A stretch of DNA of 45,430 nucleotides from Bacteroidaceae bacterium (lineage in GTDB: Bacteria; Bacteroidota; Bacteroidia; Bacteroidales; Bacteroidaceae): assembly GCA_017429945.1 (NCBI GenBank), contig JAFRNY010000071.1, positions 1-45,430 on the forward strand, in the 5' to 3' direction. The first letter of the stretch is position 1; each line of letters begins with the position of its first letter. Both the position numbers and the translations under genes were made by a program. Below the pieces are notes generated by a model. That model ran no database searches. It worked only from the letters and a program-made list of their open reading frames with translations, and was not told the origin of the DNA. Positions 6,711 to 14,512 of this stretch are shown piece after piece.

Positions 6711-9272
6711 TCAGAACCTGTAATTGAGGTTGAGCATGAAGTTGAAGCCCTGCACGTAGTACTTCATCGGGTTCTTCTGGAAGTTGTAGGTGCGGATTGA
6801 GGTCTTCTCGCCGGTGGTCTGGTCTGTGGTGTAGTTTGATCGGCTCTGCTCGAATCCTCCGCTCACGAGCTTGCGGTTGTTGAGGATGTTTGTGAGCATG
6901 AGATTCACGCTGAGGGGGTGGTGGTTAATGCGGAACTGGTGGCCGATAGAACCGTCGAGCATAAAGCCGCCGTGGCCCTTGGTCTGCTCGGGCACGATGA
7001 GCGTGCCGTCGACGTCGACCGCTCCGGAGCGTATGAGCGTGCTCTCGTAGCGCAGCGACGGGGAGTAGGAGAGGTAAATGCGGTCGTAGTAGTTGCCCTT
7101 GAGGTTGAAGTACCATCCGCTGACGTTGTAGTTCAGGCCGATGCTCCCGACGGTGAGGGGCGTGCTGGCCTCGCGCATACCTTTATTATATAGTACGTCG
7201 TGAGTGACGGTGCCTTGAGTGGAGAGTAGGTAGCTGACGTCGGTGTTCTTGGTGTACTTGGCGTCGGCCATAGAACCGATGAGGTCGAGCGTGAGGCCCG
7301 ATGTGATGTTGAAGCGCACGCCCAGTTCTACGCCGTAGTAGTTCTTCTCGACGCCCGTCATGCTGACGTAAGTGAACGAGTTGACGTCGTCGTAGTAGTA
7401 GTTCTGCCACTCGTTCATGCGTGTTCCGTGGTTGAAGTAGGCCGTGAGGTTAGCGCGCATGAAGCTGGTGACGAAGGCATATCCGAGCTCGGCGCTCACC
7501 ATGTGCTCCACTTTGAGTCCGTCGATGAAGTTGTTGTTCATTTCAGCAGCCTGGAAGGCCGAGCCGCCGTAGTTGCTGTAGGCCGTGGGGGCATAGGTCA
7601 TATAGCTCACGCCCATGCCTACGACGTGGCCCTTGCCGAGGTTGAGGTTCGTCCCGATCTTGGCACCTCCGTCGAGGAACCGTGCTGTTCCGCTCTTGCC
7701 GTAGCTGTTGTCGGCAAAGAGTCCGTTGCGCATCTTACCGTCGCGCCACATCTGCGTGCCGCCGATCTTGGCGCTGATGAAGCTGTGGCTGATGCCCTTC
7801 TCGCGCACGTACTGCGCCCAGGCCGTGGCCTTCTGCACTACGATGTTGAAGTCGTAGCCGAAGCGGTCGCCTTTGGCCACGGTGCCGTTGGGGTTGTTGA
7901 GGTCGTACTGCACGCGCGGGTCGCTGCCGGCGTAAGTGCCTACGGCGTAGTTGTTGATATTGTGGAGGTTGGTGGCGCCCATCATGTCCGAGATGGTCTG
8001 ATAGTGCATACCTGTGTTCGATGCCAACTGAATACCAGCCTGCAGCTTGTTCTCGCGGTTGATGTCCCAGTTGAGCGTCGAGCCGAGGTTGAATGCGAGG
8101 TGGTCGTTGTGGCGCGCGAGCATGTAGTAGGCAGCGTCACCGCCCACGGCGTTCATCTGCTGGTTGGCGTAGTAAAGGCGGTCCCACTGAATCTGGCGGT
8201 TGGCCTTGGCGGCTCTCCAGTAGTCGTAGCTCTCCTGCCAGGCTGCGAGGTCGTTGTTCGAGCCGTCGGACTCGCCCCAGACGTCGTAGTTGTACGAGGG
8301 GAAGTTCTTCCAGTAGTCGGGCTTGGGGTTGAGCGAGTTGTTGTACTGCAGGCGTGTGCCGCTGTACATGGCATATTTGCCGTAGAACGACGTCGTGAGC
8401 TTGAGGTCGTCGTTGATGTTGAAGTCCCAGGTTATGAGGGCCGACGGTTCGTAGTTGTGCACTACGCGCGAGTTACGCTTCTTGCCGTCCTGATAGCCCC
8501 AGTAAGGATTGTAGAGGTAGTTGTTGGCGAGCCAGTAGGCCTCGTCGGTCGAAGCTCCCTGTTGTGCGCGCTCGGTGGGGTTGCCCCAGGTGGCGATGTT
8601 GAGGCTGTGGCGGTAGCCCCATCGCTTCTCGAGCGAGAGGAAGTAGGCGAGCGAGTTGTAGAACGTACCCTCTACGGCCGCCGTGTTCATGTTCGCCCAG
8701 CGATAGCCTACGGTGCCGAAGAAGGCCCATCCGCTCTCCTTGACGCCAGTGCCGAAGGTGTACATGGCTCGGGCGGTGTAGTTGCGGTTTAACGCAGACA
8801 GCGTAACTTTGTGGCCTGCAGCATAGTTACTGGCTCGGAAGTTGTAGTTGTTTGAGCCTCCGAGGGCTGCGATGCCGAAGGTGTTCGACTCGAAGGGCGA
8901 AGCGTAGTCAATACCTCGAGTGGCGTCGTTCATTCCACCGATCGTGGAGTAACTGAAGCGCCCGTTCTCGGCGGAATTCACCTGTACGCCGTTCATGTAG
9001 ATGTCGTTGTACTTCTGGTCCAGCGCCCTGAACTTGAAGCGCATGGGACTGAAGAGGTAGCCGACATTGCTGGTGTACACGTTCGTGCTGGAGCTGATTT
9101 GGATGACGTCCTGCGTCACGTCAGCGTCCTCGTCGAGCTGTGATTCGGTGAAGATGTATGAGGCAGCCTCGTCCTTCAACGCCTTCTCCGTCTCGCTCGT
9201 TACCGGCTCCTGGGCCCATCCGTTGAGGGCGAGAAATAGGAGCGCAGCTGCTGATAGAAGTCTTTTTCTCAT
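6711..9272 (-). CDS. TonB-dependent outer-membrane receptor of the nuclease locus
   Basis: 853 residues with a cleavable signal (MRKRLLSAAALLFLALNGWAQ). No carboxypeptidase-regulatory-like N-terminal domain is seen; the protein goes almost directly into a plug-like region (DVIQISSS, then FKFRALDQKYNDIYMNGV near residue 80). The remainder is a barrel rich in aromatic strands, ending NLNYRF, a typical C-terminal insertion signal. It is the first gene of a five-gene leftward operon with DUF5689, the OB-fold lipoprotein, the nuclease and the barrel lipoprotein. That makes it the probable importer of oligonucleotides or nucleosides released at the surface. The substrate is inferred from its neighbours. 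I saw no clean TAnnTTTG promoter upstream. Confidence 0.8.
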   Translation of the reverse strand: MRKRLLSAAALLFLALNGWAQEPVTSETEKALKDEAASYIFTESQLDEDADVTQDVIQISSSTNVYTSNVGYLFSPMRFKFRALDQKYNDIYMNGVQVNSAENGRFSYSTIGGMNDATRGIDYASPFESNTFGIAALGGSNNYNFRASNYAAGHKVTLSALNRNYTARAMYTFGTGVKESGWAFFGTVGYRWANMNTAAVEGTFYNSLAYFLSLEKRWGYRHSLNIATWGNPTERAQQGASTDEAYWLANNYLYNPYWGYQDGKKRNSRVVHNYEPSALITWDFNINDDLKLTTSFYGKYAMYSGTRLQYNNSLNPKPDYWKNFPSYNYDVWGESDGSNNDLAAWQESYDYWRAAKANRQIQWDRLYYANQQMNAVGGDAAYYMLARHNDHLAFNLGSTLNWDINRENKLQAGIQLASNTGMHYQTISDMMGATNLHNINNYAVGTYAGSDPRVQYDLNNPNGTVAKGDRFGYDFNIVVQKATAWAQYVREKGISHSFISAKIGGTQMWRDGKMRNGLFADNSYGKSGTARFLDGGAKIGTNLNLGKGHVVGMGVSYMTYAPTAYSNYGGSAFQAAEMNNNFIDGLKVEHMVSAELGYAFVTSFMRANLTAYFNHGTRMNEWQNYYYDDVNSFTYVSMTGVEKNYYGVELGVRFNITSGLTLDLIGSMADAKYTKNTDVSYLLSTQGTVTHDVLYNKGMREASTPLTVGSIGLNYNVSGWYFNLKGNYYDRIYLSYSPSLRYESTLIRSGAVDVDGTLIVPEQTKGHGGFMLDGSIGHQFRINHHPLSVNLMLTNILNNRKLVSGGFEQSRSNYTTDQTTGEKTSIRTYNFQKNPMKYYVQGFNFMLNLNYRF

Positions 9273-9405
9273 TGGTAAAGTAACAAAATATGGTATTTTC
9301 GCTACAAAGAAAAGAAATAAATCTTAAACTTGGAAAGGATTTCGCCATTATTTTTAAAAGATTAAAAAAAAGCTCGATTTATGCTGCTACTTCCGCAAAA
9401 ACAAT

Positions 9406-9413
9406 TATCTTTG
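9406..9413 (+). promoter_or_regulatory. -7 promoter element
   Basis: TATCTTTG matches TAnnTTTG and lies 41 nt before the ATG at 9454. No clear TTG is seen 19-20 nt upstream, so the assignment rests on the -7 element alone. The region is the divergent spacer shared with the receptor gene. Confidence 0.5.
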
Positions 9414-9453
9414 CCGCTGATTATCGAAAATACTATCAAATACCAAAAGGAAT

Positions 9454-10491
9454 ATGTTCAATCGACTATCTTTAATTGTGTGTTGCGCCCTGCTCAGCAT
9501 TGGCGCTATGGCCCAAAACGGCCGCGTCGGGATGTACAGCATCGGTTTCTACAATCTTGAGAATCTTTTTGACACTCAACACGATGAGGGAAAGAACGAC
9601 TATGAGTTCCTGCCCGACGGCACCAACAAGTGGACCAATATGAAATATCAGCATAAGCTGAAGAATATGGCCCGCGTGCTGGCAGAGATGGGAACCGATC
9701 GCGTGCGCACCGGCTGCGCCGTCATCGGCGTGAGCGAGGTCGAGAATGCGCACTGCCTGCGCGACCTCTGTGCCCAGGAGCCTCTGGCAAAGCGCAACAT
9801 GAAATTCTGTCACATCGAAGGTCCCGACAACCGTGGCGTAGATTGCGGCCTGCTCTATAACCCTACGTTCTTCACGCCCGCCAAGGTTTGGCTGCAGCCC
9901 TATGTGCTGAAGGACCGCGATGCGCGCCCCACCCGAGGCTTCCTCACGGTGCAGGGCTTGCTGGCCGGCGACAGCCTCACCGTCATCGTTTGTCACTGGC
10001 CCAGCCGCTTCTCCGGCAAGTCGGCCCGCGTGTGGGCGGGCGAGCAGGTGCGCCACGAAAAAGATAGTATCGTGCGCGCCAATCCGCGCATGAAAATCCT
10101 CATCATGGGTGATATGAACGACGATCCCTTCGACGAGTCCATGGCCCGTGGCCTCGGCGCCCGCCGCAAGCTGGCCGACGTGAAGACGCCGATGGATCTG
10201 TTCAACCCCTGGTGGCAGATACTGCTCAACGGCAGCGGCACCCTCAAGTACGACGGCAAATGGAATCTCTTCGACCAGATCGTCATGAGCCAGAGCCTCA
10301 CACGCGGCACGACCGCCAAGGACTATTCCTCGCTGACATACTATAAGGCCGACATCTTCAAGCGCAACTACCTGCTGCAGGACAGCGGCAAATACAAAGG
10401 CAACCCCAAGCGCACTCACGCCTCAGGCGTATGGCTCGACGGCTTCTCCGACCACTTGCCCGTCGTGGCCTATTTCGTCAGGAAACTCTAA
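9454..10491 (+). CDS. Secreted endonuclease/exonuclease/phosphatase-family protein
   Basis: 345 residues with a signal peptide ending GAMAQ. The metal-dependent EEP fold motifs appear in order: YNLENLFD (near 34), GVSEVEN (near 91), RGVDCGLLYN, CHWPSR with the catalytic His, GDMNDDP, FDQIVMS and the final GFSDHLPVV with the Asp-His pair. All catalytic positions look intact. Family members cut phosphodiester bonds in DNA, RNA or phosphorylated small molecules. Divergent placement beside the receptor/endonuclease operon suggests it completes breakdown of nucleic-acid fragments in the periplasm. That is inferred; a phosphatase or sphingomyelinase-like activity cannot be excluded. Confidence 0.85.
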   Translation: MFNRLSLIVCCALLSIGAMAQNGRVGMYSIGFYNLENLFDTQHDEGKNDYEFLPDGTNKWTNMKYQHKLKNMARVLAEMGTDRVRTGCAVIGVSEVENAHCLRDLCAQEPLAKRNMKFCHIEGPDNRGVDCGLLYNPTFFTPAKVWLQPYVLKDRDARPTRGFLTVQGLLAGDSLTVIVCHWPSRFSGKSARVWAGEQVRHEKDSIVRANPRMKILIMGDMNDDPFDESMARGLGARRKLADVKTPMDLFNPWWQILLNGSGTLKYDGKWNLFDQIVMSQSLTRGTTAKDYSSLTYYKADIFKRNYLLQDSGKYKGNPKRTHASGVWLDGFSDHLPVVAYFVRKL

Positions 10492-10533
10492 TTGCAACGT
10501 TCAAGTGGCAAATGGCAGCCTTCGGCCGCGCCA

Positions 10534-10550
10534 AACGTTTAAAAAACGTT
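10534..10550. promoter_or_regulatory. Inverted repeat upstream of fba
   Basis: AACGTTT-AAA-AAACGTT, a perfect 7-bp inverted repeat 42 nt upstream of the -7 element of the aldolase promoter. It could be an operator or a weak terminator for the gene before it. Confidence 0.4.
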
Positions 10551-10591
10551 GAAAGATGAGCCGCCGACGATGCCGTCTGAGATTTTTTGCT

Positions 10592-10599
10592 TACCTTTG
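10592..10599 (+). promoter_or_regulatory. -7 promoter element for fba
   Basis: TACCTTTG matches TAnnTTTG. There is no good TTG at the -33 position. Transcription from here would carry a leader of about 125 nt made mostly of heptamer repeats. Confidence 0.5.
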
Positions 10600-10634
10600 C
10601 GCGACTTAAAGAGAATATGGCGATTGATAAGCCA

Positions 10635-10727
10635 AATAGTAAATCAAATCGTAAATCGTAAATCATTAAATCGTAAATCAAATCGTAAATCAAATAGTAA
10701 ATTGTAAATCATTAAATTGTAAATCAA
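10635..10727 (+). repeat. Heptamer-period tandem array in the fba leader
   Basis: About 13 imperfect units of AAATCGT / AAATCAT / AAATAGT / AAATTGT run up to the ATG of the aldolase gene. The array is extremely A/T-rich and lies in the untranslated leader. Confidence 0.8.
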
Positions 10728-10728
10728 A

Positions 10729-11727
10729 ATGACAAGTTACAAAGAACTGGGTCTCGTAAACACCCGTGAAATGTTCAAGAAGGCTGTCGCTGGTGGCTAT
10801 GCCATCCCCGCCTTCAACTTCAACACCCTCGAGCAGATGCAGGCTATCGTGCAGGCTGCTGTAGAGACAAAGTCACCCGTAATCATGCAGGTCAGCAAGG
10901 GCGCTCGCAACTACGCCAACGGCACCATCCTCCGCTATATGGCTCAGGGCGCTGTGGAATATGCCAAGGAGCTCGGTTGCCCCGAACCTCAGATTGTTCT
11001 GCACCTCGACCACGGCGACAGCTTCGAACTCTGCAAGGAGTGCATCGACAATGGCTTCTCAAGCGTAATGTTTGACGGCAGCGCTCTGCCCTACGAGGAG
11101 AACATCCGCATCACCAAGCAGGTGGTAGAATATGCTCACGCCCACGACGTAACCGTAGAGGCAGAGCTCGGCGTGCTCGCCGGCGTTGAGGACGAGGTAG
11201 CCTCTGAGGTCAGCCACTACACCAAGCCCGAAGAGGTAATCGACTTCTCGACCCGCAGCGGTTGCGACAGCCTCGCTATCTCCATCGGCACCAGCCACGG
11301 CGCTTACAAGTTCAAGCCCGAACAGTGCACACGCGACCCGAAGACCGGCAAGCTCGTGCCTCCTCCCCTCGCTTTTGACATCCTCCACCAGATTGAGGAG
11401 AAGCTGCCCGGATTCCCCATCGTGCTCCACGGCTCAAGCTCCGTGCCCCAGGATGAGGTCGACACCATCAACGCCTACGGCGGCAAGCTGCCCGATGCAG
11501 TAGGTATTCCCGAGGAGCAGCTGCGCGAGGCCAGCAAGAGCGCTGTCTGCAAGATCAATATCGACTCCGACAGCCGTTTGGCCATGACCGCTGCCATCCG
11601 CAAGTATCTCGCTGAGCACCCCGACCACTTCGATCCCCGCCAGTATCTGAAGCCCGCTCGTGAGAACATGAAGAAGATGTACATCCACAAGATTGTTGAC
11701 GTGCTCGGCTCCAACGACAAGCTCTAA
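10729..11727 (+). CDS. fba: Class II fructose-bisphosphate aldolase
   Basis: 332 residues, the usual length. It cleaves fructose 1,6-bisphosphate to dihydroxyacetone phosphate and glyceraldehyde 3-phosphate with Zn2+. The class II signatures are present: AIPAFNF near the start, LHLDHGDSFELCKEC with the zinc-binding His and catalytic Asp, EAELG, and a VLHGSS motif. The protein is cytoplasmic. It is a stand-alone housekeeping gene with its own promoter and a strong terminator at 11756-11798. The only oddity is the repeat-filled leader. Confidence 0.95.
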   Translation: MTSYKELGLVNTREMFKKAVAGGYAIPAFNFNTLEQMQAIVQAAVETKSPVIMQVSKGARNYANGTILRYMAQGAVEYAKELGCPEPQIVLHLDHGDSFELCKECIDNGFSSVMFDGSALPYEENIRITKQVVEYAHAHDVTVEAELGVLAGVEDEVASEVSHYTKPEEVIDFSTRSGCDSLAISIGTSHGAYKFKPEQCTRDPKTGKLVPPPLAFDILHQIEEKLPGFPIVLHGSSSVPQDEVDTINAYGGKLPDAVGIPEEQLREASKSAVCKINIDSDSRLAMTAAIRKYLAEHPDHFDPRQYLKPARENMKKMYIHKIVDVLGSNDKL

Positions 11728-11755
11728 ACCTGAGACTTTCCATAAATTAGACTCG

Positions 11756-11798
11756 CCCCCCTTGCTGACTGCTCTGCCGAAGGCAAGGGGGGATTTTT
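11756..11798 (+). terminator. Intrinsic terminator after fba
   Basis: CCCCCCTTGC (11756-11765) pairs with GCAAGGGGGG (11783-11792) in a 10-bp stem, followed by ATTTTT. Confidence 0.85.
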
Positions 11799-11850
11799 AT
11801 GCCCTTTTTCAGAAAAGATTCGGAAAGAGGGCAATTTTTATTTGTTAATA

Positions 11851-11882
11851 TTGTGCGCGTTAAGCGGAAATTACTAAATTTG
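11851..11882 (+). promoter_or_regulatory. Promoter of the alpha/beta hydrolase gene
   Basis: TTG at 11851-11853, a 21-nt spacer and TAAATTTG at 11875-11882. It lies inside the longest possible reading frame, which argues that translation starts further downstream. Confidence 0.55.
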
Positions 11883-11945
11883 TGGCCGAAATCATACGGA
11901 ATGAACAAAACTAATAAGCGAAATCTTAAAGCAACAGTCAGCAAT

Positions 11946-12773
11946 ATGAAAAGAGTAAGTTTACTGATTACTCTGGCGTTGCTCTTAAGCACTGCCATTG
12001 CTTCTGCCGCAACCGAGCGGCTGACAATCCAAGGTCACCACGGCCGTCTGGCCGCCGAACTGCAGATGCCCCAATCCACGAAGGGCAAATGCCCGATCAT
12101 CATCCTCTGCCACGGCTTCGGCGGCGAGCGCAACAACTTCCTTATGTGCAGTCTGGCCGACAGCCTCGCCGCCCACGGCATCGCAAGCATCCGCTTCGAC
12201 TTCAACGGCCACGGCGAGAGCGAAGGCTCGTTTGAGCAGATGACCGTGCCCAACGAGATTGAGGACGCGCGGCGCGTCTATGAGTGGGTGTTGTCCGACG
12301 GCCGCTTCAGCCGAATCGGTATAGCCGGGCACTCGCAGGGAGGCGTCGTCACCGCCATGCTCGCCGGCGAGCTCGGCCGCAAGGCCCTGAGGGGTGGGGT
12401 GGTGCTGTTTGCCCCGGCTGCCGTGCTGCGCGATGATGCCATCCGCGGCCAGGTGGGCGGTCAGGCTCCCTTCAAGGGCGATCCCCTCGACCCGCCCGCA
12501 TATGTAGAGGTGTGGGGCCGTCGCCTCGGGCGCGACTACGTGACCACCGCTTTCCGCCTGCCCATCTACGAGACGGCGGCAGGCTACAAGGGACCGGCCT
12601 GCATCATCCACGGTACTGGCGATCGTGTGGTGCCTTACACCTACGGCCTGCGCTTCCATCAGTTATGGCGTGGCAGCGAATACCACCAGCTCGAGCGCTT
12701 CGACCATGACCTGGGACCCGATCCCGTCAAGACCGTGAGCCTGGCTCTGCGCTTTTTCCTCGCCCACAGATGA
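11946..12773 (+). CDS. Secreted alpha/beta hydrolase
   Basis: 275 residues from the chosen ATG at 11946, which gives a clean signal peptide (MKRVSLLITLALLLSTAIASA). Longer starts at 11799 and 11901 are possible, but the promoter at 11851-11882 rules out the first. Fold motifs: HGFGG oxyanion loop near residue 57, FNGHGES, the nucleophile elbow GHSQGG, acid in GTGDRVVP and a catalytic His in FDHDLG. It resembles the serine-aminopeptidase/esterase branch that Bacteroidales export to the periplasm. The substrate is unknown; acyl or acetyl ester removal from glycans would fit the neighbourhood but is inference. Confidence 0.8.
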   Translation: MKRVSLLITLALLLSTAIASAATERLTIQGHHGRLAAELQMPQSTKGKCPIIILCHGFGGERNNFLMCSLADSLAAHGIASIRFDFNGHGESEGSFEQMTVPNEIEDARRVYEWVLSDGRFSRIGIAGHSQGGVVTAMLAGELGRKALRGGVVLFAPAAVLRDDAIRGQVGGQAPFKGDPLDPPAYVEVWGRRLGRDYVTTAFRLPIYETAAGYKGPACIIHGTGDRVVPYTYGLRFHQLWRGSEYHQLERFDHDLGPDPVKTVSLALRFFLAHR

Positions 12774-12862
12774 GCAACCAGCATCCACAGATGCGCTGTA
12801 GCAACAACACAATCAGGTCAAAAAATTATGCTCACGTGTCAGACACTGCCATACAGGCCGTT

Positions 12863-12880
12863 TGTTAAGATTGCTTAACA
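12863..12880. promoter_or_regulatory. Inverted repeat, candidate operator
   Basis: TGTTAAG-ATTG-CTTAACA, 7-bp arms, ending 7 nt upstream of the -33 element of the GH125 promoter. Its position suits an activator or repressor site for the whole 12959-23028 run. Confidence 0.5.
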
Positions 12881-12887
12881 CACAAAA

Positions 12888-12919
12888 TTTGTACGTTCGT
12901 GCGTTCAGCATTAATTTTG
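12888..12919 (+). promoter_or_regulatory. Promoter of the GH125 operon
   Basis: TTTG at 12888-12891, a 20-nt spacer and TAATTTTG at 12912-12919: a full match to the Bacteroidetes consensus. It excludes the upstream in-frame start at 12899. Confidence 0.75.
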
Positions 12920-12958
12920 TGCCGTAAAAACTGCTTTAACTATTATAATATAATGTGT

Positions 12959-14449
12959 ATGAGAACCCTCAGATTGCTTTTGGCCTCTATGGCCGTTCTA
13001 TGTTTCGCAGACATCCAAGCTGCCACCCCCGACAACGATAAGGACCAGCACCAGCTCTCCTTCGCGCAGAAGATTGCCGTGCCGGCCGACAACATCAAGG
13101 TGACTCGCCGGCCTGACCCCGAAGCGCGCCTCTTCCGCTCAAATACTATCGAGAAGAAGATTGCCGAGGTGAAGAAGCAGCTCAAGGGCGCGCCGTATCT
13201 GGCGTGGATGTTCGAGAACTGCTTCCCCAACACACTCGACACTACCGTGCACTACAGCACCACCGACGATGGCGACGACGACACCTTCGTCTACACAGGC
13301 GATATTCATGCCATGTGGTTGCGCGACTCCGGCGCTCAGGTGTGGCCCTACGTTCAGTTTGCCAAGAAGGACGAAGGCATACGCAAGATGGTGCGCGGCA
13401 CAATCCTCCGACAGCTCAAGCTCATCTGCATTGACCCCTACGCCAACGCCTTCAACGCAGGCCCCACCGGCAGCGAATGGGAGAGCGACCTCACGCAGAT
13501 GAACCCCTACCTCCACGAGCGTAAGTACGAGATCGACTCGCTCTGCTACCCCCTGCGCCTGGCCTATGAATATTGGCTCGTGACGGGCGACGACAGCATC
13601 TTCGGCGACCTCTGGAAGGAGGCCGTGACGAAGATCCTCAAGACTTTCCGCGAACAGCAGCGCAAGGACGGCCACGGCCCCTACCGCTTCCAGCGTAAGA
13701 CCACCGCGCAGTACGACACCATGAGCCACAGCGGCTACGGCAACCCCGTAAAGCCTTGCGGACTCATCTGCTCTGCCTTCCGACCGAGCGACGACTGCAC
13801 CGTGCTGCTCTATCTCATCCCCTCTAACTTCATGGCCGTTTCCAACCTCCGTAAGGCTGCCGACGTCCTCACGCGCGTGAACCACAATACTCAGTTGGCA
13901 GGCGAGTGCAAGGCCCTGGCCGACGAGGTAGAGGCAGCGCTGAAGAAATATGCCATCAAGGACCATCCCAAGTACGGCAAGATCTACGCCTTCGAGGTCG
14001 ACGGCTTTGGCAATCAGCTCTGTATGGACGACGCCAACGTACCATCGCTGCTGGCGATGTCATACCTCGGTGATGTGCCCGCCGACGATCCCATCTACCA
14101 GAACACGCGCCGCTTCGTCTGGAGCGAGGGCAACCCCTATTTCTATAAAGGCAAGGCCGGCGAAGGTATCGGAGGTCCCCACATCGGCTATGATATGGTC
14201 TGGCCAATGTCGATCATGATGCGAGCCTTCACCTCGACCGACGACAACGAAATCCGCGAATGCCTGCAGATGCTCGTCGACACCGACGCCGGCACAGGTT
14301 TCATCCATGAGTCGTTCAACAAGAATGATGCCACCAACTACACGCGCTCGTGGTTCGCCTGGCAGAACACGCTCTTCGGCGAGCTGATTCTCAAGCTGCT
14401 GGCCGACGGCAAGAAGGACCTGCTCAACTCAATCCAGAAGAAGTCCTGA
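12959..14449 (+). CDS. GH125 exo-alpha-1,6-mannosidase
   Basis: 496 residues from the ATG at 12959; another ATG two codons upstream (12953) is equally possible. Starts further upstream would overlap the promoter. Signal peptide MRTLRLLLASMAVLCFADIQA. The GH125 hallmarks are GDIHAMWLRDSGAQVWPY (near residue 105), EWESDLTQMNPYLHERKYE-type residues and YDMVWPMSIMMRA towards the C-terminus. GH125 enzymes are inverting exo-acting mannosidases that remove non-reducing alpha-1,6-linked mannose from N-glycan or yeast-mannan fragments, normally in the periplasm. It is the first gene of a long co-directional run and precedes GH97 by 63 bp. Confidence 0.9.
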   Translation: MRTLRLLLASMAVLCFADIQAATPDNDKDQHQLSFAQKIAVPADNIKVTRRPDPEARLFRSNTIEKKIAEVKKQLKGAPYLAWMFENCFPNTLDTTVHYSTTDDGDDDTFVYTGDIHAMWLRDSGAQVWPYVQFAKKDEGIRKMVRGTILRQLKLICIDPYANAFNAGPTGSEWESDLTQMNPYLHERKYEIDSLCYPLRLAYEYWLVTGDDSIFGDLWKEAVTKILKTFREQQRKDGHGPYRFQRKTTAQYDTMSHSGYGNPVKPCGLICSAFRPSDDCTVLLYLIPSNFMAVSNLRKAADVLTRVNHNTQLAGECKALADEVEAALKKYAIKDHPKYGKIYAFEVDGFGNQLCMDDANVPSLLAMSYLGDVPADDPIYQNTRRFVWSEGNPYFYKGKAGEGIGGPHIGYDMVWPMSIMMRAFTSTDDNEIRECLQMLVDTDAGTGFIHESFNKNDATNYTRSWFAWQNTLFGELILKLLADGKKDLLNSIQKKS

Positions 14450-14512
14450 GCCTGCCTGCTCTTAACCGTTCCAACATATTTCACTAACCATCTTATAAAC
14501 ACACTGTCTCAC

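Noticed and set aside
7428-8792. Long plus-strand open frame (454 codons) opposite the TonB receptor gene
   Set aside because: The protein is Val/Ala/His-rich without any family motif and lies wholly within a recognised receptor gene. GC-rich third positions explain it.
12899-12958. Longer N-terminus for the GH125 protein from 12899
   Set aside because: It would overlap the -7 element TAATTTTG and place the signal peptide internally.
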